DNA of 64,000 nt from Anaeramoeba flamelloides (Eukaryota > Metamonada > Anaeramoebidae): contig JANTQA010000057.1 of assembly GCA_027625915.1 (NCBI GenBank), positions 7,378,001 to 7,442,000 on the forward strand. Direction: 5' to 3'. This document shows, in pieces, positions 11,399 through 22,100 of the stretch (positions are counted from its first letter, which is position 1; every line of letters starts with the position of its first letter). A program made the position numbers and the translations under genes. Under the pieces are notes generated by a model. It was not told the origin of the DNA. It searched no databases and saw nothing but the letters and a program-made list of their open reading frames with translations.

Positions 11399-14300
11399 AT
11401 GAGCAATAAAGAAAAAATTTATAAAGCACCTGTTAAATTACACCAATTTGACTATCAACTCACAGACAAAACCAACCAAATCATAATAATTTTCCCAATA
11501 CCCCCCGGATCAACAAAAGAGGCAATCCAAGTTGATCAAGGAGAAAACCATTTGTCTGTTGGTTTGAAAGGATCAGAGCCTGTAGTATGTGGTACACTTT
11601 ATAGTCCAGTTGATGTCAAAAAATCTCAAACAGTATTTGATACCAATGGGATCTTCAGGGTCATGCTGATCAAAAAAAAACCAAAGAAATGGCCCTTGTT
11701 AATCTTTTCAGAATACAAAGACCACATTGATCCACATTCTCTTGTTTTAAAAGCAGCCTATTACGAACACAACAACGAATACTCAGTGTCTCTTTATTTG
11801 CTAAAGATGGCAGCAGAAAAGAACCATTTCACAGCAATTTTTAAACTTGCTGCCATTTATACGGAATATTCCAAATTTAAAATACAATTAGACTTTCCAC
11901 TTGCACTCAAATACTGGAAAATGGGATCTGATTTAGGCCACTCAGACTCCTCCTTGATGTGAGTTTCTTTTCTTTTTCTTTTTCTTATTTATTATATTCT
12001 TTATTAACCAAATGTGTTTGCGTCAAATTTTTGATGTTCATTTACTTTTTTGTTTCTGAAAAAAGCAAATTTTTTACAAAAATATTTTTTTTTAATCTTC
12101 ACCTTTCCATCACAATGTATTTTGAAACAATAATTCCCAGGTTTTGAAGTTGTTTAAATCTTCCTCAATTTATTCTTCCGTTCTAAGTGACAGGGAAAAA
12201 CTATTTTTTGTCAAATTTTTTCTTTTTCCAGCTTCATGGCCTTAAAAACGAAAATGTTGGTTCTTTTTAAAAGTAAAATTTTCAAATAAAATCGAAAAAA
12301 TTTCAGAAAGATTAATCTGTAGACCCAAGGATTAAGGACTATGCTTTATTACTGGTATGTGTGTTGTTATTGTGTTATTTGATTTTCATTTCTCAGAAAG
12401 AATTTTCATTCTGAAGAATGTGGATAAAAAAATTACTAACTTTCAAAGTTAAAAACCCCCAAAAAAATAAAAAAAAAATTATATGTAAAATCGATTTTTG
12501 AATTTCAATTTTTTCAAAAAATGACTTTAAAGCACTAGTCCCAGGATAAAAGCAAAATATTTCCATTTTTTTGCAGTTTTTTTTAACCGTTGTGGAAAAA
12601 AAAGTTAAACACGGATTTGAATAGTGAACCTTACTGAAAACAAAAACTAAAATCAATTAAAAGAAGAAACTAATTAACTTCAAATAATAATCCATTATAT
12701 TATTTTCAGTCAAACCAACAAACACAATATAAAACTACTTTCATATCGAAATTGTTGGTGTGATTTTGGAGATCTCAAAAATAGTCAATCTATTAATGAA
12801 GAAACTTCGCCTTAACCAATACAAAAGCGTAGTTTTTATAATAAACTTTGTTTCTGTCAAAGGGGCCCAACCTTTTTTTCAAATATCAAATATTTTTGAT
12901 AATTGACCTTTGAAGAACAAACAAGAAATAAGTTAGAAAAATACACCTCAAAGAAATGTTGGTATTCTGTCTGAAAGAAAACTAATTAATCAATAAATTT
13001 TCGTAAAAATTGAAAAACTAAAATTCTTAGGATTCCTATTGAGAAAAACAACAAAGTTCGTTTTGATCTTCTACTGGTATTTGAATAATAAATAGGAAAC
13101 AATTTTCACTTCATTTTTCATACTTTTCTTTTAGAAATCAAGTCCTAAACAGAGTAGGTTGGAATTTGTGGTCTCTATTTGAAAAAGTAAATGAAAGTGA
13201 AGTGGAAAATTTTCACATTTATTAAACAAATATCAAGATCAAAGATCGAATAGAATTGCAATAGAAATCAATATCATTTTTCTACAATAATTTCCACGGT
13301 TTCAATAACCTTAGAATAACACATTTTTACCAAGTAACTATTGATCTTGCAATAAAAAAAATTTTTGCAACTGAATTAAGTTTTAAAAAAAAATCAAAAA
13401 AAAAAAAACAAAAATGTGCTAAAATGTGAAAAAATGATTTTAATTTTGAAATTTCCAAAATAAAATATTTTCTTCTAATATCTATGCAAACTCTTTTAAC
13501 ACATGTATTTTAATCCATTACAACAGGGCCGCTTTGACTGAAAAATAGTTTATTTGGGATACATTTTGTGTTATTTTTCTATTTTATAGAATTTCTTTTT
13601 TTTTTTCAGGAGGGTATAAAAAACGTTTTACCAAATTTCAAAATATAAACAATTATTAGAACATAGGAAATGAAATTATTTTTTAGTAATTATTATATTA
13701 TTATTAATGTTTTCAAATTTTATAGACATCTAGTATAGAAATAGGGTTTATATTCCTCAAATAAATAATATTTTAGAATTAAATATTTTCACAGAGTATT
13801 TTGAAAACAATACAAAATATATGAAATAACATATTTTTTTTTTTACAATTTTATTTGAACTTTTATATGTTTATTTTTATAGGGTAGGTCATTTTTATTT
13901 CCAAGGAATGGGTTGTAAAAAAGATTATAAAAAAGCAGTTGAATATTATAAAATTGCCGTTTTACGTGGCTGTGATGATGCGTATCTCAGTTTATCTGTT
14001 ATTTATGAAAAAGGTGGGTTTGGTATAGGAATTGACTTTAAAAAATCTTTTGAATATTTGCTAAAATCAAAGTATTCTCAATCGCCAGAAGGATGTTTAC
14101 AAATTGGTATGTTGATTATTTGAATTTTATTTAATATTTTGCTTCATTTTTTTTTTTTTTTTATCATTTATTGCGATCAATCTTCGTTGGTTTGGGATAT
14201 TTTCTGTTTTATTGATCAAACTAAAATTATTATTATAATTTATTTAATTTGCATAAAACATTAGAATGGTTGAAAAATAAATGATTTTCAATTAGAACAA

Positions 14301-14535
14301 AATAATGATGAAATTATAGGGAAATTTTCTACTACTTGATGACGTATAATTAATTTATTGATATTTATCAATAACCTAAAAAAGAGTAGAAATTTGAAAA
14401 AACATACTTTGTATTTTGAAATTTTTCCAAAAATACCAGAAAAAAATGTTTAAATTATTGTAAATTGTTATCTTTATTTATTTTGTATGTAGGTGTGTGT
14501 GTGTATATGTGTGCATATATATAATGCAGTATGTA

Positions 14536-14588
<53 letters not shown>

Positions 14589-15370
14589 TGTGGGAAGCTA
14601 CACTTATTGCATTTCATTTTTTTTTTTAATAACCAATCTGCATCATGAGTGATAAATTGTTATCATACGTGTGAAGAAGTGTGATATAGGTGAGAGAGTT
14701 GAGCATTTGTGATATAATTTTCTCATACTAAAATTTTTATTAGGGATACGGTATAAATATATACATAACTATTACCCCCCTCAAAAAAAAATGGGATTTG
14801 TCCTACTCATGAGCATTTAAAGTTTTTTTTTATTTGTTTTTTTTTATTTAAGGAATATTTTCTCAATAAAATTTTCATTTTCCACTTTTTTTCATTCATT
14901 TATTTTAAAATTAATAAACTATAGCAAAAATATATTCAGATGGAAAGGGGGTTGAAAAAAACATTGATTCCTGTAAAGAATATATCCTAAAGGCGCAAAA
15001 GGAAAATCCATATATATTTATACCACAAGAGTTAAAAAAAATTATAACTGAAAATGGAAATCAAAATAATAATTTAAAAAAAAAAAAAAAGCAACCATCA
15101 ATTCCAATAAAACAAAAAAATGAAAATCGTGGTAAAATTGCACGTAAAGGTACAAGTACAAGTAAAAATGAAAGTGGAAATGAAAGTGGAAAGGAAAGTG
15201 GAAGTCAAGAAATAGAATGTAAACAATCACAAAATTATGAACTCGAAACAAAAAAACCAATATTTTCTTCTTTATTTGCCTTCGGTTCAATCGCCGTTGT
15301 ATCTAGTATTTGTTTATACAACGAACTTAAGAGTAATTCTAAAAATAATAAACATAATTTAGAGAACTAA
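11399..15370 (+). CDS. NudC-like CS domain, Sel1 repeats and C-terminal membrane anchor
   Basis: Three exons, 11399-11958, 13883-14106 and 14925-15370, give 409 residues. All joins keep phase (AT|G GTA; ATT G|CA AAA). The start is the ATG at 11399. Residues about 15-105 form a p23/CS fold most like NudC (HLSVGLKGSEPVV, CGTLYSPVDV, final WPLLI). Sel1-like repeats follow across the exon joins (about 118-290: AVEYYKIAVLRGCDDAYLSL, QIAKIYSDGKGVEKNIDSC). A Lys/Asn/Ser-rich linker leads to one hydrophobic helix at about 374-393 and a 16-residue tail, the layout of a tail-anchored protein with a cytosolic N-terminus. CS and Sel1 modules are both chaperone or degradation adaptors, so an organelle-surface chaperone adaptor is inferred. 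Intron 1 (1.9 kb) is repeat-filled. Intron 2 holds a GT microsatellite. Confidence 0.82.
12336..12560. repeat. Partial copy of the TTAA-GGACTA element
   Basis: Begins after a TTAA (12332-12335) with GGACTATG and shares CAGAAAGAATTTTCATTCTGAAGAA.. and GGATAAAAAAATTACT with the complete TTAA-flanked copy at 23758-24261. The right end is lost or overrun by the neighbouring repeat at 12586. It lies in intron 1 of the CS/Sel1 gene. Confidence 0.5.
12586..12800. repeat. Fragment of the 4521-4984 foldback family
   Basis: Matches the central part of the element at 4521-4984: AACTTCAAATAATAATCCA, TTATTTTCAGTCAAACCAAC, GTGTGATTTTGGAGATCTC and AAAAATAGTCAAT. The right arm is missing. It lies within the host intron 11959-13882. 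Confidence 0.65.
13074..13243. repeat. Foldback element, ACTGGTATTTGAAT family
   Basis: The left end ACTGGTATTTGAATAATAAA and ATTTTCACTTCATTTTTCAT are matched in reverse complement on the right by GAAAGTGAAGTGGAAAATTT and a degraded TAAACAAATATCAAG. Length about 170 bp. Same family as 18579-18740 and 58499-58672. No ORF. Confidence 0.65.
14542..14587. repeat. (GT)n microsatellite
   Basis: About 23 uninterrupted GT units inside intron 2 (14107-14924) of the CS/Sel1 gene, preceded by looser GTAT/GTGT sequence from about 14490. A run like this is a candidate for length polymorphism and Z-DNA. Confidence 0.95.
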
Positions 15371-15620
15371 ACAATGTATATATACATATACAAAAATTCA
15401 AATTTTAATTAATATCCAAAAATGAATAAAATGAAAAAAAAAAAATAAAAACAACATTGACATTTTTTATAGGAATTTATATTCACAAATAAATAAAAAT
15501 ATTGGCTGTAAATAATAATAATAATAATAATAATAATAATCGAGGATTTGACGATATCTTTGTCAAGTCACGATAACTTTTCAAAAATCGCGATCATTTT
15601 TATCAAATCGTGATATTATA

Positions 15621-16911
15621 AGGTATTTCCCAAAAAAGTACGGCATTTTTTTTTTTTTGAATTTCATAAAAATAATCTTTGTTAGTGGTGGTGTTCGTTC
15701 ATTTAACAATCACAAATGAAGTTTAATATTAATACCGATTGAATTAATTGCTCAAATATTTATTTCAAAATATTTTGGTTGAAATATTTCCAAAAAATTA
15801 AAAAAAAAATAGTACTTTTTTGGTTAAAGCAATGTACGACCAATTTCAATAAAAAACTGGAAATATGGAAATGGTACAAATGATTTTTTAAACAATCAAA
15901 TGAAGTTATATGTTTTCAATTCTATTTGAAATTTTGTTGAGGTTAAAAAAGTGATGAATAACGGTTTTTTTGATCAAAAAAAAAATAATAAAAGCCAATT
16001 TTCACGCACTAAAAAAAATCAGATAAAATCGAGAACAGAAAATTTATTGAATCGACCTCGATTTTTTTGTCAATTCTTTAACAATGAACTAATTTTGATA
16101 AAATTCTATATTTGATTTTGTTATCACAAATACAACTAGAATTATAAGAAGAACAATGCAAGATCTATCAGTTCTTCAAAATAATAAATAAAGGGGTTTT
16201 ATTTTGAAAATAATCCCATTCTACAATCTAAAAAAATATCGAATAATAAGTATTCTTAGATATCTGAAATAATTCTTTTTTATATACTAATCCAATTTCA
16301 TCTGGGTAGAATTCATTTTGAGTATTTTATATAACTAAAATTCAATTTTTAAATTTATTTATCAAATTAAAAACTTTTTAAAAATCAAAGTAATTTTTGA
16401 CAAATAAAAAAATCAAAAGAAACGAAATTTTCAAAGAGAGACAATACAGATGAACTCTAAAACTCAAGCCCAACAACAGCTATAATAGCACCCTCTTTAA
16501 ATATTGCTTTAGTTTTAAAATGGTTCTAAGATGAGAGGATATATTAGTGAATGAAGAAACACTAAAAATTGAAAATTGTAGAACAACATTTTGGGGTAAA
16601 AAAAAACTTTCCATACTTTAATGATCAGAACTTTAAAGAGAAGAAACTCACACAGCCATTCTTCTCTTTATATAAATAACAAATTAATTCCAAATAGAGG
16701 AAAAATAAACCGCAAATTTTTAATCGAGGTCGATTCGTTATCTTTTTTTTATTTAATACAATGTTAAGAAACAAATTGAATTATTATCAAGAATCGATAA
16801 ATAGTAGTTAATGATTGTGTGTATTTTTAAATACTTTTTTGAAGATTGAGTTTAATAAATATATTTTAAAAGAAATTTGCCCTGCTTTTTTGGAAATAGC
16901 TTAGAAAACCG
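15621..16911. mobile_element. TA-flanked DNA transposon relic (AGGTATTTCC ends), copy with nested insertion
   Basis: The left terminus AGGTATTTCCCAAAAAAGTA and the right terminus GCTTTTTTGGAAATAGCT are inverted repeats of about 30 bp flanked by TA on both sides (15619-15620 and 16912-16913), as in Tc1/mariner-type elements. Copies without the insert lie at about 33519-34108 and 62715-63303 and are about 590 bp long. The extra 691 bp here is another element (16047-16737). No transposase remains, so the family is non-autonomous. Confidence 0.82.
16047..16737. mobile_element. Element nested inside the 15621-16911 transposon
   Basis: Ends are GAATCGACCTCGATT at 16049-16063 and its perfect reverse complement AATCGAGGTCGATTC at 16722-16736. 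A TTA on each side (16044-16046 and 16738-16740) is consistent with a 3-bp target duplication. Removing the insert restores a sequence that aligns with the uninterrupted copies (AAATTTA..TCTTTTATT). The element is 691 bp with no ORF worth reporting. Superfamily unknown. Confidence 0.8.
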
Positions 16912-16992
16912 ATGTAATCAATAATATCGTGATAATTTCACAAATCGCAATATTCTATAAAATCATGAGAATATTCAATAAAAATTGTAATA

Positions 16993-17120
16993 CAGCTGTT
17001 TCAACTCAGGTGTGAATCGCACTCATTCATTGAATGGTTGGGAAACCTTCCAAGTCAATTTAAAATGTTTCCCGACCATTCAACGAATGAGTGCGATTCA
17101 TACCTGAGTTGAAACGGCTG
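16993..17120. mobile_element. 128-bp hairpin MITE with TA target duplication
   Basis: CAGCTGTTTCAACTCAGGTG at the left matches CACCTGAGTTGAAACGGCTG-like sequence at the right (CATACCTGAGTTGAAACGGCTG). Arms are about 53 bp with few mismatches around a 20-bp loop. TA dinucleotides flank it (16991-16992 and 17121-17122). It is unusually GC-rich for this window (GAATCGCACTCATTC, GGTTGGGAAAC), so it differs from its surroundings and may be a recent arrival. Confidence 0.85.
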
Positions 17121-17369
17121 TAAATGCCAAAATATCACGATGAAAATTAAATTGCAATATAATAGTTGAAGGCTTTGTAGTGAAAAAGAAAAAATTTTTG
17201 ATCAAAAAAAACAGATTAGATCAAAAAATAAATCCATTGACAAAAAAAAAAAAAAAAAAGATACTTGATTCAATCAAGGATCAGATCAAGAGTTTTAATT
17301 GTATTTAATTTTTCATTTTCCGGTTTCTGTTATTCTATTAAATGTTCACAATTAAAAATCGTGTTGAAA

Positions 17370-17950
17370 TATTTTTTTTTTTTCATTACTTTTTCCAAAT
17401 CTAAAAATTGAAACTCGCAATAATAAAATTCCAGTATTTAATAATTCATATTTAGAACTTCCAAAAGTAACTATTTTTTGAATTTTGTATTTCAAAGATT
17501 AACTTAATAATGATCTACATAAAACCTCAAAGACTGATTTGTTTTGTTTCCTTTTGATAAAGCTAATTGTAACATCAATATATTTCCAATTTTTTAGGAA
17601 TAATTTGTAAAAAAAACTTATTGCATTAATTATTTTATTTTTTAAAAAAAAACGAATTTTTTAGCAACTAATCTACATTTCACCATAAATTTAAGAAAGG
17701 TATTTTGCAACTTTGGGGTCTGAATCTTGATAATTCAACCTTTTAATTTGTGGCGAAATACATATTTTTTTCTGAAATTGTTGAGTTTTTTACTAATACA
17801 GGGATTATTGTATTGATGGGATCAACAAATATTACCTACTTGACTAATCGAATTTTTAGAGATATTCGAACCATGTAGAACTAATGTGGTTTGGTCCAAT
17901 AACAATATACTTTGACCGTAGGCTTCTCCTTTGTTGACGCTAATCCCTTA
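17370..17950. repeat. Dispersed repeat, copy 2 of a pair
   Basis: Diverged direct copy of about 10440-10990, with TAACATCAATATATTTCC, CAACTAATCTACATTTC, TTTGGGGTCTGAATCTTG and GGGATCAACAAATATTA. No ORF. Confidence 0.6.
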
Positions 17951-18578
17951 AAGTTTGTGAATTAGTGACTGGGCAAAATATTTCGATTTTCGAATGTAGA
18001 AGATTTTGATAGAAAAATATTGATTATAAGCCCAACTTTCTGGGTTTCAAATAAAAATATGGTCAATTGTAAAATCCTTATAAATTACCTCTAGCTTTTC
18101 TTGGATATGAATCAGAAATGGGAATAAAAATTCGCTTCTTTTTCTTTTTTTCGCAAGATATTTTCTAAAAGAAGGAAGAGAAATTTTTGTGTGTCTCGTT
18201 TATTTGTTGAGTTCCTTTTTTGAGTTATTTTTTGGATTAAGAGACTATTGTCTATAAAATTAATTTTTTAACCAAAATTTAAATAAGAATTTCTTGTTAG
18301 AAATAAGTTTAATATGAAAATAAACAGGGTTTTAAAAAGCTAAGTAATTGGCAAAAAAATTTCTCAATCACTGTTAAAATTTAGGTAAAAAAATTTCATA
18401 GAGATCAGTACCTGAAAAAATAATCCTCTTAAAACTCAGATTTCCTAAACTAAGAAATTCAAATGATCCTAAACTTTATCCTGTTTTAGAAAACAAATAC
18501 AAGCAATTTCAACTTTAAATTCAATCTTGACAACACCATTTCGAATAGGATCAAAAAACAAATTTTTGGACTTACTTG

Positions 18579-18740
18579 TTATTTGAATACTAAAGAGGAA
18601 AAAATTTCCACTTTAATTTCCCGATTTTGCTTTCTGAAATACAGCTTTCAAAGAAGTCAGTTGTAATTTAAAAACTCAAAAGAAAAGGACATGAAAAAGA
18701 AATGAAAATTATTCCCATTTAAAAGTCAAATACTAGCGAA
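18579..18740. repeat. Foldback element, ACTGGTATTTGAAT family
   Basis: The left end CTTGTTATTTGAATACTAAA with AATTTCCACTTTAATTT pairs with the right end GAAATGAAAATTATTCCC and AAAAGTCAAATACTAG. It is about 160 bp and more diverged than the copies at 13074 and 58499. Confidence 0.55.
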
Positions 18741-19146
18741 TTTAAGTGTAACAATATCAAACCCTAGAAAACTCTAGAATTGTTTTAAAATGATCTTTAT
18801 AGAAAGTGGGTTTGTATTTCCAAGATTTTTCAGGTAAGATGTGAATCTGGGTTGAGCAAATGGTTTTTGTCAAATAGACAAAATTTTTTTAAAAAAATAG
18901 TTAGAATTCGAACAAGTTCACTTGACTCAATAAACTGTTTAGATATTTCTCAAGACTGTTTCTCGCCCTAACTGGAATATTCACCCACCACACCTTATGA
19001 AGACTCATACTGTCGAGAATTAAGAAAAAAAAAAAAAGTTGTTTTTTTACTCAAATCCAACTCGAGATGTGAGCCAACTTAATTAAAGATCTATTTCCTG
19101 TTTTAGTATTCTCAAAACAAAAAAATACAAATTTATTTTTGTCAAA

Positions 19147-22100
19147 ATGCAACAGGTAAAATTTTTTCAATCGTTTTTATTTTGTAATTGGTTTGTTTCC
19201 CACCTAATAGTTTTAATTTCTTCTTGGTAACCTTAGAGAGATGTTTTTTTCATATTAACATTGTTGGTGGCTTTTTCAGAATGTAATGATATCTATTTGT
19301 GCCCAGGTCAGAGTCGTTTTCATAACTTCGAGCGTGATGATACCGTCTTCTTTCGTGTATGTTGTGATGGCAATTACAGACACGAGTTTTCTACTGCCGC
19401 CCAGCTAGTGGCATCAGACGATGTAAGTACATTTACTTTTCTTTTTTATCGCAAGTGCACCCAACCCTTTGACAGCTTTTCTTTTTAATAATTTTCTTTT
19501 TATAAAACTAGGTTGAGTATCGTAGCTACGCAGCATCAAATTGTCCTGACTACACTTCAGAATATGCTAGGTTTTATTATACTGGGCCCGATTCTGAGCC
19601 TTTTATTTCTGTAAGCTAGTTTTTTTTTTTTTCAGCATATTTGTTGTTTCAGGGTATTAATTGTTTTTGGATTTTGATAATCAATAGATAAAAGGTGACA
19701 CAATCTTTACTGGGAAATTTCTTTTGGACAACATGGACATTCGGGTCGAAGGAGGAGGTAATTTTCAAATTAATTTTTAATCTTTTTCTTTTTCTTTCAA
19801 AACAACAAAAAAAGAGTTTGTTTTTATTAAGGTTTACAATCCCTGAAACTGGAAAAAATATTATCTTGTATTGGGTGTGTCAACTTGTTATTTTGGTTCT
19901 TAGCTGATCGATCCACAACTAAGTTTGGATCGTATAGGTGGTTGAAAAATGCTATTTTTGTCATTTTATTTTTTTTTTTTCCGAAATCCAGATTGATGAG
20001 TCTAAGATTAATTGGTTGGAAAGTATTTAATTGGTAATTGAGTTTTTTGTTTTCTATGTTGAAATTTTTATTTACGCTTTGTATTATTTGATGCTTGTAA
20101 AAAAATTTTTTTTTATTTACTCTTAACTCTGTAAAAGGAAAAAAAAAAAATAAAATGACAAAAATAGCATTTTTCAACCACCTATACGATCCAAACTTAG
20201 TTGTGGATCGATCAGCTAAGAACCAAAATAACAAGTTGACACACCCAATACAAGATAATCTCTTTTCCAGTTTCAGGGATTGTAAACCTTAAGGGACTAG
20301 TCAATATTAAATTTTTTTAGGTAAATTTAATAGAGATTTAGATTTTTTTTTGCCAATTACTTAGATTTGAAATCAAAGTGAAAAACTTCTTAGTATAGTA
20401 ATGAAATCTTGCTAAATGACATTCATTAAATTTAGTTATTGTTTTTATAGAAATAAAAAATTTTTCCATTTTTTCACTTTTTTGAAAGTTGCTTTTTTTC
20501 AACTTTTAGCAAAAATACAAAAAATAACAAAAAATATGATCAAGAAAGCAAAACCTTGTTATGTTTGTGGAAGGCGTACAAAAAATAGTTTGAAAAATAA
20601 ACCTGAAAAGGTTTTTTTGGATTTGCATGAAAAAACAGTTTGATTCGAAAAAAATATACAATATATGCTTTACTCTTAATAACAGATTTTCTTTCTTTCT
20701 TTGTACCATACTTTTTTCTCGATGAATCTACTTTTTGAGTTTACATTCTTTTGTTTTTGTTGAATTTGAAGTTTTTTTAAGTGATCCCAAATTATCATTC
20801 CAAAAGTTTTTGTCTGAGTCAAAAAAAATCAAAGAAAAAAATAAGAACTATTTTTTTAAAAAGGTAATTATTGATACAACAAATTGAGTTCTTTATAGAG
20901 TCAAGTTGGATGAACATAAGTGAAAGAGAAAATATTCACTCGTTTTAAATTATTTTTTCGTTTTTAAAAATGAGAATAAATATTTTTTTTGCGAAAATAA
21001 TTAAATCCAATATTAATCAAAAAATTCTCGTCAGTTTAAGATCTTTTTTCAAAAAAAAATTTTTAAAAGTCACTTTTTTTGACAGAATTGTAAAATTTTA
21101 AAAAAACAAGAACTAAAAGTTCTAGCATTGAAAAAACCTGTCTATTTACAATTTTAAACATATTTCAAGATAAGGATTCCTTATTTAGTTATTGGTCAAA
21201 AAAAAAAATAATATAGACTAGTCCCTTAAGAACGATCAATACTCGAAAAAAAGTATATTTCTTTTTTTATTATTGAAGGAGTGTAAATTACACTCTAGTT
21301 GCACTTAGACTTAAATTCTCTTTCAGAAATTTAAGAGTAAAATCATAGATTTCACAATTATTAATTCATGAAAATAGTTTCAAACTGTCTTAGTTCAAAA
21401 TTAATTCATTATGATATATTTCTTTTAATTTGTTATGAAATATTAATCGATCTTTTTCAGAGAAAGGACATACCCATAAAAAATGATCAATATTTTCTAT
21501 AATTTCCTTCTGTTTATTTTAAACATAAAGTAAAAAATTTATTTGAATTTATATTAATTACATAGTAATATCTATTTAAGCAGCTAGTGAATGTTCTGAA
21601 TTTTAGAATTGTTGATCTTGAGGGATAACTTAAATATTTTTGTGTTTTAAATAAATAATTCTGATTTTTTATTATTTTAAAATAATTTTGGGGAGTGTCG
21701 TAGAGTACCATAGAGTGCCTAGGTTTTTTTTTAATTTTTGAAATTAAAAAAAACTTAACAGCGATTTTCCAGAATTCAAAAGAATAGAGTAAAATCACGG
21801 ATTTAACTCAATTCTTTTGAATTCCAAGAAAAGCTCAACGGTGCTTTTCTCCGGTTTTTCAGCTTTATCTGTGGAGTGTTCTAGGTTTTTTTGAGGTTTT
21901 CTATTTTATTTGTAAAATCAATTGATTTTCGTTAGGTTTTTTTTGAGTTTTCTATTTATTTTTGAAGTGTTCGAGGTTTTTTTGAGGTTTTCTATTTTAT
22001 TTCTGAAGTGTTCTAGTTTTTTTTTACTTTAGAAATAAACAGAAAATTTTAATAAATTTTCGGTTTATTTCCAAAGTATAAAAAACCTAACGAAAATCTA

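Larger units (their letters stand above)
15541..17170. repeat. Degenerate short tandem-like array (ATCGTGATA motif) split by insertions
   Basis: The left flank of the 15621-16911 element has GACGATATC, GTCACGATAACTTTT, AATCGCGATCATTTTT and AATCGTGATATTA. The right flank has AATATCGTGATAATTTC, AAATCGCAATATT, AATCATGAGAATATT and, beyond the 128-bp hairpin, ATATCACGATGAAAATT. These read as irregular repeats of about 25 bp around one motif, interrupted by two TA-targeting elements. Most of the span is the inserts, not the array. Confidence 0.45.
15371..19146. other. Intergenic region composed of nested transposons
   Basis: Contains, in order: a (TAA)n run at 15510-15540; a degenerate array around the motif AATCGTGATA (15541-15616 and about 16914-17170) split by insertions; the TA-flanked element 15621-16911 with another element inside it; a 128-bp hairpin at 16993-17120; a dispersed repeat at about 17370-17950; and a foldback at 18579-18740. 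No host exon was recognised before 19147. Confidence 0.65.

Noticed and set aside
15042-15290. Open frame of 82 codons on the minus strand
   Set aside because: Antisense shadow of exon 3 of the CS/Sel1 gene; the HFHFHFYLYLYL run is the complement of Ser/Gly/Lys repeats.
15510-15540. Regular short repeats considered as CRISPR-like or telomeric
   Set aside because: Plain (TAA)n simple repeat; no spacers, and a eukaryotic context.
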